A model generated the notes under the pieces. It saw only the letters and a list, made by a program, of their open reading frames with translations, did not search any database and was not told the DNA's origin. From the NCBI RefSeq assembly GCF_901709675.1, contig NC_051088.1:8460193-8524192 (forward strand): DNA of 64,000 bases, read 5' to 3'. Every line of letters begins with the position of its first letter. The first letter of the stretch is position 1. Shown here piece after piece: positions 10,771 through 24,900 of the stretch. This DNA comes from Syngnathus acus. Taxonomy: Eukaryota; Chordata; Actinopteri; Syngnathiformes; Syngnathidae. A program made the translations under genes and the position numbers.

Positions 10771-12971
10771 GCAATACATCCATAATGATCATAAACTACA
10801 AAGAATAATGTAAGTCTAATGGGACTCAAAATAAATCTGTTCAAGAATTTGTTCACAAACCAAGATGAAGAATGTCATAATATTACGGAACAGTTTTGCT
10901 AATCAATGACTTCATTTGAAGAGCAACCTTTTAATTTTCGGATGCTTTTAGCAGGTTAATTACAGATACCGCAATAAAAGGTGACAACAGAACGAATGTT
11001 GCTCCACTTTAAAGTGCAATGTATCCAGCCCAGCAAGTCTTAAACATTTTTAAGTAAACAACCTCTTCTCTTGAGTCTGAGGTCAAATAAAAGCTGAAGG
11101 CAAAAAAAAATGCAGCTTTGTTGCATTGAATGTGGACAATGGATAGGTCATGATGACTGGTAAACCTCGGTCACAGAGCAGTACGTCGCATCAAGCATAA
11201 TTAGCATTAGCTTGACTCTCCAGGCTCATCCTTTTAAGCATGTGCGTAAAAGTGACCTGCTGACTCAGCACATTCCACCTGCATCCCACGGTTCAAAGAG
11301 GATTTCTCACCGCACCTCACTGCCCCACGGCTTACCAGGCACCACATGCCCTGAGGCAAAGCTTAACCGTCACCTCCCTGATCTGTCTGCACACCGCGGG
11401 ATGTTGGTGCTCCATCACCAACATCGCAGCCATTTTGCAACGCATGAAACTGCTAGCCGAGGCGCTACCTGCCGGCAAAGTGCCTCAAGTGATGTTTGAA
11501 TAGATTTCACATGAGTCACCCCCAGCCCCCCTAAGAGCGGGAGGCAGCATATGGCTGCCTCAGATGAATCCCCCTACTGTTCCAGGAGGCTGCCAGGAGC
11601 CTTCAGGGTGATTGGAACGCTACGCTACTTGACTAGATTAAGTCTAATAATTTGCCAGTAACGAGACTTTAAATCCAGAGCGGTAAAACGCCAGACCCTG
11701 GGGGCTATGAGACTGCAATACATGCCGTTAACCTTTTTTTACACTTTATTGTAGGACCACAAGTAAAAGTTAAATTCTCGCATCAACTTTCTCCTCATCT
11801 CAGAGCATAGAGAAACTGAAGGAGACCTCAATGGATTGAATCGCAGCAACTAACGTGAGGGGAATCGCCCGGAAATGTGCTTCATCTGTTCAGAATATGC
11901 AACGACGAAATCACATCAGGCACATCTGGACAAAGCAATAGAGAAGATGCATCCAATTGCCGCCTTAACAAATAGAAATATAGTGAATTATTCACCATGC
12001 TAATCCTAGTATTTTTGTCTCTCTACCATAGATGAATCGCGTAACAAAATTTTTAAAATGCCTTTCATCATGATGGAACTCCACTTTTGTGCCCTTATGA
12101 ATCCCAAATGTCAGTCTGTTGTTTAGATACTGTTTAGTTATTTAGATGTCGGTTGCTCCTCCTCTCAAGACAATAGCATTCCAGCGTGGAGACAAGCTCG
12201 CCAGGGAACGAAACCACAACAAGGTGTCTCGGTGTTTGATGCCGTCTCTTGCGACCTTACGGCAGACAGCCGACTGGAAATGTCAGGAATGCTAGACTGC
12301 CGCTCGATAGGAGATCATGTTCCACTTATTGGCAACTGGTGGGCAGAGTTACGGGGACAATGTCCAAGATGAGTTCCCACACAATAGGAACAAGACATTT
12401 ATGACTCTTCTGGCCTTGGAAAAAAAAATAGAAAGGGTTCACGCTGAGGATGCTCATGGGCCTCATAGCCCCGGCGGCATGCTGGGAGAGAGAGATGCCG
12501 CCCCGGGATCTTACATTTTCGGGCAGCGCCTGAAAGGCAAAAGAAAAGGTCTCCCCTACGTCCAAGCATGTGTCCCATTTGGGGTGATTTAAATGGGCTG
12601 TTATTACCTTTCCCAGCTATTGTCCCTTGACTGGTTTTCCAGTCTCGTGATGCTTTTAATTATGAGCAGGACCAGCGCTCATCAGACATGAGCCACTGGA
12701 AGTGAAGCGTGGTGTTTCGATGGCATGTTAAACATTTGCGGCCATAACCCGGGTAACCAGTATTAAAACTTTGTGGTTTCATTGTTTCTGTCAGAAAATA
12801 TAAAATTCTAAATTCATTAACATCTGATGATTATATGTAACAAAATATTTTGATTTTCAGTCCTTATGTTCTATCAAATGACTCGTTCGACTATGTGATC
12901 GCACACAGAGTGAGAGCCACCTTTGTTTTGTTTCCCTTGTTAATACAATAAACATGCGTGTGGGGATGAAG
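10771..12971. other. Non-coding stretch, no gene recognised
   Basis: No coding exon or repeat family was recognised. Base composition is moderate and much of it appears single-copy. Open frames at 11212-11499 and 12317-12592 lack recognisable domains and have overlapping frames on the other strand. Confidence 0.5.
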
Positions 12972-13073
12972 TGGATGGATGGATGGATGGATGGATGGAT
13001 GGACGGACGGACGGACGGACGGACGGATGGATGGATGGATGGATGGACGGATGGACGGATGACGGATGGATGG
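12972..13073 (+). repeat. (GGAT)n-(GGAC)n-(GGAT)n compound minisatellite
   Basis: About 100 bp of tetranucleotide units. A GGAT block is followed by an uninterrupted GGAC block, and then a mixed GGAT/GGAC block. It yields false repetitive frames on both strands. It could be an expanded retroposon tail, but no element body is visible upstream. Confidence 0.95.
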
Positions 13074-16000
13074 GTTTCAAATCTTTTAATCATGCTTCAA
13101 TCAATTTGACACTCTTCAACAATGCAATAGCTAGAAAAACAAAAAATATTTAATACAAGGTAATTTTTTTAGTGATCTTTCTGCATCCTAATTTAATGTA
13201 CTGGCATTCATTGTAAGTTTTCCCTGGTTCCCTCTTGATGTTCTAGAAACTCGATCGTTTGTTAATTGGCTCTGATGCTCAGCCTTAGCATTGCATCAAA
13301 GTGACATTCAGACAATTAAAACAGTAACATGTATAATGTCAACAATGAGCTTGCTAAGAAGATAAATTTGACTTTAGATGGTGGGTCAACATGCACTCAT
13401 AAGTGTAACAATGGTTCATACATTATTCGCAAACAAAGAAATAGTTTTTACTCCTAGATGTGTTTTCCTCTGGATAGTTGTGTCTGATTTCATTTGATAT
13501 TTAATTCATTGAGGTCAAAAAGAGAAATAATATCATCAGATATGAAATGCAGTACTAACTCCATGATTCAATTAAATAAGCAAATATCGTGTTTAGTGGA
13601 ACTCAGTGTCCCTCAATCAGTGTCCCTCAATCCATGACATGAATGACTCAAAGGTTTTTGGGATTGAGTGGGTTGAGTCTGGTGGGTATGACATTCCCAC
13701 ACAGCAGAAGACCAGACCAGAAGCGTCAGCCTTCAGGCCTGGAGTGCCACCTACTGGTGCAACGCGGACTTCATCAGCATTGAACATTTTAGCCACAAGG
13801 AAATGCCTGCTTTGTATTCTGTTTGGCTGTGTACAAAAGCGTGGACGAGCATGCAGCAATTAGCGACACAAGCCGAATGCAGCATCCCAATTAGACCCAC
13901 CTTCATCCACTTTGAGCTTCATTTTCACCCACACGAAGGAGAAAACAGTTCTTTGACAAGAGGGCCTCATTCTGTTGTTCATGGGGGAAGTTGAGCCACA
14001 TCTGTTTCTCCACCTAACCCCTGGAAGAAAGTGGGGTCAGTACCACGGCTCAAAGGTCACCACGTGTTTCATTGTGAGCTAGAACCAACATGAACCCCAA
14101 TCTAAGGCTGCGGTCAGCAGGAAAGATTTTGTTTTAAAGGCCACCAACTCGTGAATTGAGCCCGAGAAAAGAAGAACAAATAGTTGTTCAGTGTTTTGTG
14201 AATCATCAATAGTGCAGACATTTCCAAGTGAGCACTGTAGGTTTAAGACTTTGCAGGTGCGTGAAGAGGGATGAAAAAAGTTCCAGACGGAGCTATGCAC
14301 CAGATAGTGGCAATAACCTTTCTACTGAAATGAAAGGAGTCAGTAATTCTCTCCTGTTATAAAGTTATCAACTAATACTTCTTTTCGGACAATCATCAAG
14401 TAAATAATCAGACAAAGCTTTTTTACAATTGCTTTGAAGCAATTATTGTGCATAATTCTTGATGTTGATGAGCCTCAAGATGGCCTGTTTTTCCAGGAAC
14501 CTACCTGTGTGTGAGGATTACACAAATTTGTAGCACTTGTTCACAATACGCTATTGCAAATAATTTCCTCTTATGGGTGGTGCTTTAGGAAAGCTCATCA
14601 AATTTCACAATGCAAGAATGACATTTACTGTGGTGATTTTTTTATTGCTGTCAAGCAAACAGTGTGAACAACAGAGTCACAGGCAGGTGTGTTTCCAATA
14701 ACTGACTGTAAATATGCCCCTAGTCTGTAGGCATGGGGTGTCGGCATTTGGTTGTGAGGGGCTTTCATAATGGTGTAGCTGTATGCTGGGGTTGTGGGAA
14801 GTTGGTCTGGAAGAACAGCGAGGACCATAGATGCGTGGATGCATGGCTAGCAGAGTTCTGTAATAACAGCACCTTTTCTCCCCTTTCCCTTATCAGCATG
14901 CCGTCATCCTTAATTGACCCGATTCCCAGATATCCGTCCCTCTGGGCACGAAAATGGGCAGCACAGGAGGTAGAAGATTGTCCGGCTGAGAAGAAAGGAG
15001 CGTTGAAGAAAGTATTCTTTCAGTGTCTTGTGGCGAGAGAGAAAAGAGGAAATCAACATAATGACTTAGCACACATTCAATTTCTCATATGTGCACCCCC
15101 GCACCCCCGTCCACATCCAGATCTTGATTAACCTCCGCTTTCCCACCCACTTACATTCACACGTCCACGAAGGACACAAAAAGTGCCTCGGAGGCCTCCT
15201 GACAGATGGGGAGAGAAGGGGGTTTCCATGTGGGGTGGGTTAGGGGTGGTGGTCCCTAACAAATGGCACCCCGGTTCAGTGTGGTGTTGTCAGGCCCTCA
15301 ATTGATCGCGACACTACAGAGGCTTCACTCTGCCGGCGTGTCACAATGACAACAAGTGTATGGAGCTGGGAGCAAGCTTGTACGGGCATGGGAGCCATAG
15401 CGCAATGAATGATAGCTTAGCAAATGGCTGTCCTTTCACCAGCTTCCATTGAAGGGCCATCTCTCCTTTTTCTTTCATAAATGCGCTCAGCTTTGTTGCG
15501 TTTATTGGCTTTCATTGGTTTGAGATTCCGCAACGTGTCGCGTTTTGTGCGCGAGCATAGAGAGGCGGTTATTTTTGCGTGTTTGTGCTCGTTGTCTTGA
15601 TTGGCTCTCACGGTACGGTTTTTGGAATGCTGTAATGCTAGCCGGCTTTGGCTAAAAGGAGGGAATGTGATTCACTTTTCTAGACAATCTGGGGGGTGAG
15701 TGTGCTTTCACTGAGTGACATCAACACCTTGTGTGCAACTTTCACAAATATCTTCTGGATTTCATAAGGCTTGTTCAAAGTGGACCATCACGCTGCTTCA
15801 AACTATATGTAGGCCCGTAGCCATAAAGTTAGCTAGAGTAGCACGTGCTTGTATATCAGCATAATGAGCTTCTGTCTCATCAAAACTGGCTGAAAAGCCA
15901 ACGTGACCCCTCAGCTGACCCCTCGGTAACAGTTTACAGGCCCAAGAACAATCGTGCTATTGGTAGATAAAAACAGCATCATCCCCGCAGGCCCTTTTCA

Positions 16001-17080
16001 TCGCTGTCACCACACCTTCTTCTGGTTAATGTTTCACCAAGCAGCAATCCTTGCTTCCATGCCCACAGGAGTTAGGCTAGAAAGAGAAAAACGCACGAGG
16101 AGTCTTGGTTAATGACAAAAGGCAAACAGAGGGTGATCAATTGATTGCTAAGCAAACAGGCAGCGGTAGAACAGAACAGCAGCCAGGGAACCGCGCAGCC
16201 TTATCTTCAATTTGTGACTTGGCCATCGTCATTATTATGGCTGCATCACGCGGTAGAAGAGAATTTTTTCCCCCTATATAGATTGTTAATCATGAGATTA
16301 TTAAGGAAATTCCAACAAACAGACTGGAATTGTGTAGATCAAGAATCCCTCAGGATAATGATATGCAGTGGCTAACTCATTGCTCAAAAAGCTAATGGCG
16401 AAAACAACTTTCAAAATAAAAAAAACAATGGAAGTGTCAGGTTAAAAGCTTGTTGAACTTAGCAACAAGTATGGAGGCTACAATTCTTCGACCTCTGAAG
16501 TTGTCTTTAGTAGACTTTTAGTAGAACATGCCTCTGCGCTTTGGCCAGGGTTAGTGAGCAAAGATACACATTTCATACATAGCTACGTTACAGGACGCTT
16601 TCTCCTGTGCTCGCTTTTGAGTCATCCACTCTGCATAGCAATGTTCACCACATTGCATTAGTTTTAAGAAGTTAAGGTTCAGTGAGAGCGTGTATTGTTG
16701 TGGGGACAAGGTCTGCATATTAAGAAAACACAGAGGGAGAACAGGCAAATGAAAAGACCTTTGAATGAGAATCAATTAATTTTCATTTACCTCTATTAGC
16801 ACAGGGCTGGCATTTGCATCTGTGAACCTACTGGCAAACTGGCAGTGGCCTTTTTAGTGGCGGGAGAGGGCCACATTAGACTAATGATGGGGGGGGGGAG
16901 CACCAGAGACAAAGGGCTGTGTGTGCGAGAGGAGGAGGCTCGTCCGTCCTTTTCTCTCATTAACACCACAGAGCTTGCCTCTGCTGTCACACAGCCAGGC
17001 CGCACAGGCAGATCATTAACCACAAGCTGAGATGTGGAAAACTGGGTGTTCTTGGCTGGATCGCACACACCACGCTCAAT
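13074..17080. other. Non-coding stretch, no gene recognised
   Basis: No known protein was recognised. The longest frame (14733-15131, 132 codons) matches no family I know and has no supporting splice or start context. A tandem 14-bp duplication (GTGTCCCTCAATC) is seen near 13606-13633. The stretch is largely free of obvious repeats. Confidence 0.5.
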
Positions 17081-17092
17081 GTGTGTGTATGT

Positions 17093-17151
<59 letters not shown>

Positions 17152-17162
17152 CGTGCATGTGT
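17081..17162. repeat. (GT)n microsatellite
   Basis: About 80 bp of near-pure GT, ending in GC-substituted units. It explains the long threonine/histidine frame on the minus strand at 16796-17302, which is not a gene. Confidence 0.95.
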
Positions 17163-17794
17163 GATAACTTTTGAGATGACTTGGAAATCAACGGTACCAA
17201 AGTAGTCAAGAAGGGTAAAAGCCAAAAATAAAACATGAACACTTCCTGACCCCCACACAACGGAATTGTGCGAGACTTTCGATGACATACCGTGTCATTC
17301 ATTTGTGGGAACTAGCCCCGTGTGTCCAGCGAGGAGTGTCAAATTAAAACAGGATTAGACACAAGGAGGATAGCGGCTTATTTCAACACTAAATCGCAGG
17401 GCTTTCACTCTCACGCGCGGTGAGGAAGGCAGACAGGATGTAATGTAGCGGAAGGTATGAGCGGAGAAGAGGATGAACAACTTTAATGACAGCGGGAGCA
17501 GACAGGGTCACAGATGTGACATTATGCTAACAATGGGGGCGGCAGGGGGGAAAATGTGCAGACATCTTGGGCAAAGCAGTCTTCCAGCTGTTTGGGTCAC
17601 CTGTCTATTAAGAGGGGACATATTTCTTGAGGCCTAAAAGGGCACAGACACATTTATTGGGCTGACAAGGGGGAGGCCTTTAAGAAGTTTCATTATTTAA
17701 CTAGGTCTAATAAATCACTTTTCCTTTTGTTTTGGCTAACTATTGACTGGAAAATGCTTGCTAACCATGGGTTGAGGTGATTTCCCTGGGTACT

Positions 17795-18037
17795 TTATGT
17801 GCCCTCTCTGCATCCATTGCAGCCTGGTGATCCTGAAAGGGGGATCGTTCCATCTGTGGTCCCTTCTCAAGGTTTCTCATTTTCCCCTGGTAGTTTTTTT
17901 TTTCAGTTTTTCCTTGCCCTTTTGGGAGCTTAAGATCAGGGGATGCTTTGAGAATAATTGGCAATTTTTTTGTCTATGTGAAGCCCTTTGAGACTGCTTG
18001 TGATTTAGGGCTATACAAATAAACTTGACTTGACTTG
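17795..18037 (+). mobile_element. LINE 3' UTR fragment, same family as 52805-53612
   Basis: From GTGCCCTCTCTGCATCC to the tail it matches, in the same order, the reverse complement of 52805-53045. Shared blocks are CCTGGTGATCCTGAAAGG, GGGAGCTTAAGATCAGGGG and GCCCTTTGAGACTGCTTGTG. It ends in ATACAAATAAACTTGACTTG, a tandem TTGAC tail as in L2/CR1-type LINEs. Only non-coding 3' sequence remains, so the copy is severely 5'-truncated. The left edge is approximate. Confidence 0.85.
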
Positions 18038-19805
18038 AATTTCCCAGAAAGTTTGATTAAGGAAGTTTGGTTACAGATTACAGATTCCCATTTATTTCAA
18101 TGGACTCCTATCAAATCATGCATATTCCTGTTGATTCCCACACAGTACTGCACTTTTTTTACCGTTTGTTTCAAGGTTATATATTGAAATCTATTTTAGT
18201 TTTTTCGTTAGAGACTAACCAGAATTGTTTAAAGTTGCCATTTCTATAATTGAATTCCTGGGAATTAATTCCAATTTTGACTTCTTTTTGTTTCTTATGG
18301 AAACTGACATAGATAAAAAAGCAAAAACAGTAACGTCCATAAAATCAAAAACAAAAAAATAAAACAAACAATCAATCTTAACGACAGAAACCCATGTACA
18401 CACACACATACACACAAAATAGAACCATGTCAGTGCAACAACAATTGTTTACGAACGTCTCAATAAGAAAAATCAGAGTGCAGGCTATCCATAGTCATCT
18501 TAATCCAGACCTGAACATTTATTTAAAAACTCCCATGCTCTTATATGATTTTTAATTTCATCATGTGTTTCAGCCAGGTTCTCCTACAATGTCGCCTCAT
18601 TTAGCTTTTAAAATTTATGTTGAGTGCACCATTGAAAATGCTGCGTTAAAAACAACCCAATTAGGCTTAAAAAAATTGGACCGTTAAATTGACCCATTGT
18701 CCTGGGTTGTTTTGCAAAAAAAACATTTTTTTTGTACATAACACATCTTCCTGGGTTTGTCCAATTTTGAACCTAGCAGTTTTAAGGGTGTAAAAATGTA
18801 TTGTTTTCCTAATAGTAAAATTAAGTTTACAATATCAATGCAGCTCTACTTATGTGAACACATTTGAAAGTGACACATCAGATTTAGCCCTCAACCAATT
18901 TTTAGCTGAGAGCTTCACACATCCAGATACCAAAGTGACCTCCAGGCCTTCTCCTGCATTTTGGTGGCCCTGTTTTAAAACAAAACACACATGACAACGG
19001 AGTATTGGAGAAATCAGATGGCTTAATTGTTCTCAGACAATTAGCCCATCACTCAGGAGAACAAGTGAGCAAAAGTAGCAAAGGGAGAAGGCGACTGGAG
19101 AAAGAGATGAAAGAAGAGGACACTAAAACACCCACTGGGAATGAGAGGCAAGAAGGGAGCGGGCCCGGCTATTGAGTGGCTGAAGGCACCACAGAAGCAG
19201 AGCGCAGTTGACAATACTGTACACTGCTGTTGTGGACCATTAAGTGGTATGGAGGACAGGCTCGGGACAAAAGCCTTGTGTCCCTGAGGAAAAAGGCAGG
19301 CAGCTCCAGGGGAGCTCTCCTTTCTCCGCCCATATGTTTGTGGCCACCTCACAGGATGCTCCACGTACCGCGGCCGCATGCTCAGCATCTGGCCGGCCGC
19401 ACCACGTGGATGGGCAGTCGCCGTGACAACAGCGCAATGATACACAAAGATTCAGGGCAGCACTTGAGAGATTAAGGAAAGGAAGTCGTTTTAAATGCAG
19501 TGGGCTCCCAATTAGGTGGGATTTAGAGTCACAGAAATGCCACAACAACCGGATTGTGAAAACAGATGCTTAACATACCAGACTGGAATCAGACAATGAT
19601 CAGATTAAATCACTCGGAATGCCCTGCCAAAATGATAATGTGGAAGTATATTATAGATACAAACCATGGTGGTGCATCTGGCTAATTTGCCTACCTCACT
19701 GTCAGTGTTGGTCTTTTTGAATCTTGGCTTGCAGTTTTTGTTTTTGTTTACCGTCACAGGCCAAAAACATGCAAGTCCGTTTAACTGAAGACCAAAATTG
19801 TACTT

Positions 19806-19889
19806 CACAGGGCATAGTTTTTGTAGACAAGGAGCCTCCTTGTCTACAAAAACAGGGAGCCTCCTTGTCTACAAAAATTATGCCCTGTG
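19806..19889. repeat. Nested inverted repeat (hairpin)
   Basis: The outer arms are CACAGGGCATA(G/A)TTTTTGTAGACAA at the left and its reverse complement at the right, with about 25 bp of pairing and one mismatch. Between them, AAGGAGCCTCCTTGTCTACA and a second partial copy GGAGCCTCCTTGTCTACAAA form an inner hairpin and a direct duplication. No transposon family was recognised and no target duplication is clear. Confidence 0.85.
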
Positions 19890-21878
19890 ATAATCAACGG
19901 ACCAAACACAGACAATTTCTGCATTTTGGTTAAAAATATTGAGTAAGAAACAAAGCTAATGGCAGAGTGAGCTTCTTGTGGTACACGTGATGTTTGCAAC
20001 ATCTTCCAAACAAAGCATGTGCATGTCCAATACATTGATGACTTTAGCTGTTTGAGCAACTGCGCTCCCCATTGGAGCAGTGACAAAGAGCCGTCAGAGT
20101 GATGGATGATAAAGCTGCCGCTGGAAGTACTCAAACAGACCCCCCGAACAAGAGACACATCTCAAAGCGGTGCGCCCGTGAGAGACAACAAGTTGTGGGG
20201 GAGTCTAAAGTGAAGTAAAGAAGTGTTTACACTGACTCCGTTGCCAAGCTGTGCAGCAATAACCCAGCGTGGCGAAAGGCAGCCCCTGATCCAGGGAGAA
20301 AGGCCCGGGACGGTCAGGTCAGGGGTCACTAACTCTACCATTGTGTCCAACAGGGCAAGCACACTTCAGCTTTTCTCTGGCTTTCAAAGGCCTGCGATGG
20401 GGGTGGAAAAACAGGCCTGAAAACACTCAGTCGGGACCGCGGGCTTTATGGTAGCCTCGGAAGAAAGCTCTGGAACCCCAAAGGTTAAATGAAGAGCGAA
20501 AGGGCCCTTCTGTCCAATTATCGAGGGACAAATGCTCTCTGTGACCCGTGCGGGTCAAAGTTCAGCAGAGCCATTGCAAGCGGCACACTCTGGCTTTTTG
20601 TGTGCCCGATGAGATGAACTTCTGCGCTGTTTATCTAAGTGACACCGTTGCCTATAGTAAAAATATAAATAATATGGAGGCTTGGGTGTCCACTTAGCAG
20701 AATTACTAAAGTCAGGCAGCGTTTCACAATATAAGGAGATTTTATGATGCTCCTCCCTTGAAAATTAATTAAATGGTGAGAAACTTAGAGTTCATTTTTG
20801 ATTAATTAAAGAGAAAAAAAACAATTTAATGGCATTGTTCTTCTGCATGCCAGGCAATGCGGAACTTTTGTCAGTGTCCTAATTTCTGGCCAATGATTTT
20901 CAAAATTGTAAACAAATCTTGAAATCGTATTCCTACAATTCTTCACTTTAGTTAATTTGCCTGATGGCGAATAAACATTTTGGATGAAATATATTCTTGA
21001 ACCCAAGTTCACACAAAACATGACATGTTATTAATTTCCTTTTAAACATTTGTAATTGATTAACAGACTCCAATCAACTACATTTTTATCGGGTGCTTGG
21101 AGCGGTTACAGCAAATTGTGAGCAGCTAAAAGAAAACCTAATCACGAGTCAGTCTGAGGCTCAGACGACACTTGTGGCGTTAATACCAAATAGCACAAAA
21201 GCCCGGCAGAGCAACATGGTGAGAGTGCTCCATATCCGGGGATGTTTGGATTAGACGGTTCCTGGACTTCGTCCTCCTGAGCCGGTGGTTCGCCAGGGAT
21301 TAAATCAGAGAATACATTCGTCTGAACTTGATGGTTTACCAAGCAAAGCACAATCATATTACGTTTATGTGAGGTTTGAAACTGATATATTTATTTAGTA
21401 TTTATTTATACAGTACTGTTCAAAGACAAAGAATGAAAGAGAGCCTGAGAGCATCCATCAAAGACCCGAGATGCACTCGAGTGAAACAAAGTGAAGCCAA
21501 TGAAAAGCTTTAAATCTCTTCCTCTGCAAAATCCATTTAGCATGGCTTTGCCACACTCCACCTAGGGGGTCCCATGCTGGATAGCGGGTGTGCTTGGGCC
21601 TGGATAAATCATGCATCCGCCATTTGTGTGTGTACATTCACTTGTGAGTGTTGGATGCGGAAGATTTTCCTCTCTGTGGGCTCTCTGGCAGGCACATAAG
21701 CCTGTTGGACACAGTTTGGAGCATTAAAGGCGAGTCAGTGGGACTGAGTAAGGCTCCCCGGGTCTTACAGGCCCTTAGAAAGCACAGGATGACCTTTAAT
21801 CTCAGGATCAGGAGCGCAGGCTCCAGCTGGAGGCCTGCAGCATCACTTGAGCACATTCAGTACTGTATTAAAGTCCAC

Positions 21879-21910
21879 TTATTATTATTATTATTGTTAT
21901 TATTATTATT
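21879..21910. repeat. (ATT)n microsatellite
   Basis: About ten TTA/ATT units with one G interruption. Confidence 0.9.
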
Positions 21911-24900
21911 CAATTAGTATTACCATGTCTCCTTGGTCTCCTTACAGGTGTTAACAAAGTCACATAATTCTTGGGGTTAGGATTAGAATTAATACTGCTG
22001 CTATTAATAATGCCAAAGACTCTTGACAGGTAGCTCTTGAATATGAATACAAATAATGAAACATGTCCTGGTGTTCCATTCGTTGTAGCCAGCTATCCTT
22101 GTAGCCATCTTATATGTTCCAAAATTTGACCACCCTGAACTCTGCACACGCATGTACTATAAAATGCCCAAAGAAGAAAATGCTCTCGGGTGATTTATCT
22201 TAGCTTTGGTGCTTTTGAGTAACTCTCGGTCATTAAACAAATTCACACAGTGCTCCCCCTACCTTCCTTAGAATCATCCTGACATGCAAGCCCACACGCT
22301 CCTGCCATCTAGGGGAAGTGCAGCATCGCCCTGAGAATTAGCCCCCTGCCCCAAGATCTGTACGCACTACCATCCCCTATTGCCCCCATTATCATATTTC
22401 ATCCCCCCTCTCACACACACGCACAACACCACCTCCATCTCCTTCATCACTCTCCCACAAGCACCACCAGCAGGGCATGCCCCCATTTTCTTTGGGCCAC
22501 TCTCAGGGAGAAGAAGAGGGGGATGAAGAGGCGAGGGCATTCACGGGGGAACAATCTACCAGGGAGACCAAGAATGAGCGGGCACTCAATTAAGGGCTAC
22601 CCATTGAGCCTGCAGAGTGAGCCTGAATGCTGGCCCCTCCAAAGGAATGGAGTCCCATGAATAGATTGTGAGCCTTCATGAAATATTAAAGAGCAGACGG
22701 ATTCCCACAATATTTGTACACCTCCCTTTGTGAGGATTTCTCCCTCCATTGAGCCTGAAACTGTTAACACATCCGCTCTGAAGCGCGGCCTGCAGTCTCA
22801 AGTGAAAGAGCGCCGCCGTCCCAGCATCCAAAAACGTAGCCCACGGGAGGGAGCTCTATCTGCCCCCTTTTTGTCTTTCCCTTTCCATCTCTCCCTCATT
22901 CCACTTTTTCTTTGACCGTCCTCCTGGCCATGAGCTATTCATTGAGGGCGGGGGGCAGGGGATTACGGCCCTTTTAATGACCACCTGTCTTCGGACCGGC
23001 ACTGTATTGTGGCGTACCAGGCCAAGCAGTAAGGCTGCTACCTTTTAGGTATTAAAAGGTCATAATGATAACTGCTGACCCCTGTCTCCAACAGGACAAG
23101 TCTGACTGCCAAAACCACCCAGACAGGTGGCTTTGGCACCTCCCAACTCCAACCCACCTGCAAGCACCTTGAACGGACTAAAGAACAATACAATATGATC
23201 CAAAACATATTCTGTTGTGATTGATTATGCGTTACTCCACCAGATTTTCCATTGTTGCTTTCATTGTTTGTTTTTTCTTTCTAGCGCGTTCCTTATTTTC
23301 TAAGTGAATAATGTTCATATCTCTCAACATTCAGGGCATACGTAAAGACCAAACTTTTATGCTTATCCAAAATTGGCTTGGTCTACCTTGGTAGTGGTGC
23401 ATGTTCTGGTTGTCATTAGCAAACAAAAGACTCTTGAGTTTTATTTTGAACTGCAAGACAGAAAAAGTTAAAAAAAGAAACAAAAATGTTCCCTGCTTCT
23501 CACCTTCTCTTTGTCTCTTTCTTTCACTCTCACAAATGATGTGGTTGAGTGGATATGTATAGAGAGTAAAGCCGATGTGGTTAAGTAGATGGTTAAATCT
23601 CTGATTAGCATCAGAATGGCAAAATATTCTGGTCGTGAGTCAACATTGGTTCAGTAGTCAGTAGTGAAGAGCGGATTGACCCAACACTGAGCTCACTTAA
23701 TTAATTGCACTATGGAAGTAACTGAAACCCAACACTGTGTAGCTTTTTAAGATTTGACTGTAAAGTGCATGAAATGTGTCTTGATCAGTTTGACGTGAAG
23801 ACTGTAAGATGCAGGTCGTTTCCCTGCCCAATTGCCATTTTGAAGTCGTCCCATGTGCTCGAAGCGTGCTTCCAGCAGGCAGCATGTGTTGGTGTGAAGG
23901 CCGTGTGCCCTTTCCAGCAGGGTCCCAGCTGTGGAGCACATTGGAGAGCAGCCCTCCATATGCTGAGGTTCGGGCCGCAGCCTGTCAGCGCAGAGCTCCG
24001 GCATGTGGAGGGCAGTTGGGGGACACATGTGGGGAAGGGTGCGTAGCATTGTGGCAGGAGGACAAGAGCCGAGTAAGGCCCAGCAGGAGAGTTGAGGGGC
24101 CTTTTACAAAGAGCGACCAACTGGAGCTCTCTTTTCTCACAGCCCGTTCATGTTGTGTATTTCGCCTTCTCACATGCCTTCTCTCCACAAAACCTCGCTT
24201 TCCTTTTCCTCAGCAGATTGATACGCCGGTCTAAATGTTCTTGTGTCTTACCAATACATACTCCACACACATGCACGTGCGCACACACACACACACTCAT
24301 CCCTCCAGTCCATTTGTGCTGGAATCAACGCTGCTTTGTTTTTCAGTCATTTCGTGCACATCCAAGTCACTCAGGAGAGGCCAGCAAAAAGACGGAAAGG
24401 GGCCGTGGATAAAACAAAGTTCTTTGGCTTGCCCCTCACACAATACTTCTCATTTGAATATATTGCAGATCACCATTCTTGAATGGCGTCTCTGATGAAG
24501 TGTTGTTTTTACAGCTCCTCACACAAATTCTATAGACCCCCAGGATACATTTTGCTCTTTTTGTTTTGGACTTCAAAGTTAGTAATGGGACATGTCAGAA
24601 TGAACAGTGGAGTCACAGGGGCCAGTGTTTAGAAGTTGTTTACCAACTTTAACTATAAAGCCACCGCAGGGAACATGTTATTTTTCCCATGACTTAAAGG
24701 GAATGACTCTCCCAAAAAAAAAAAACACTCAGAGTCCCACCTGAGAATTAATCAGTGAAAGATTAACTGAAATAGTTTACTAACGCATGCCATGAATTCA
24801 TCAGGGAAATGCCCAAAACATTGCACTAACCTACTATATTTGTGTTTTATGAATAAACTAAAGAGAGAGCTTTGTGTCTAAAACTAGCTAACTTTATCTC

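Noticed and set aside
14733-15131. 132-codon open frame
   Set aside because: No known domain, no splice or promoter support; consistent with chance.
16796-17302. 168-codon open frame on the minus strand
   Set aside because: Its core is a threonine/histidine run translated from the GT microsatellite at 17081-17162, and the rest shows no domain.
6329-17716. Recurring GTCTAAT / ATTAGAC words (about 6330, 10811, 11639, 16873, 17704) as a possible regulatory code
   Set aside because: About eight hits of a given 7-mer are expected on two strands of 64 kb, so this number is not an excess.
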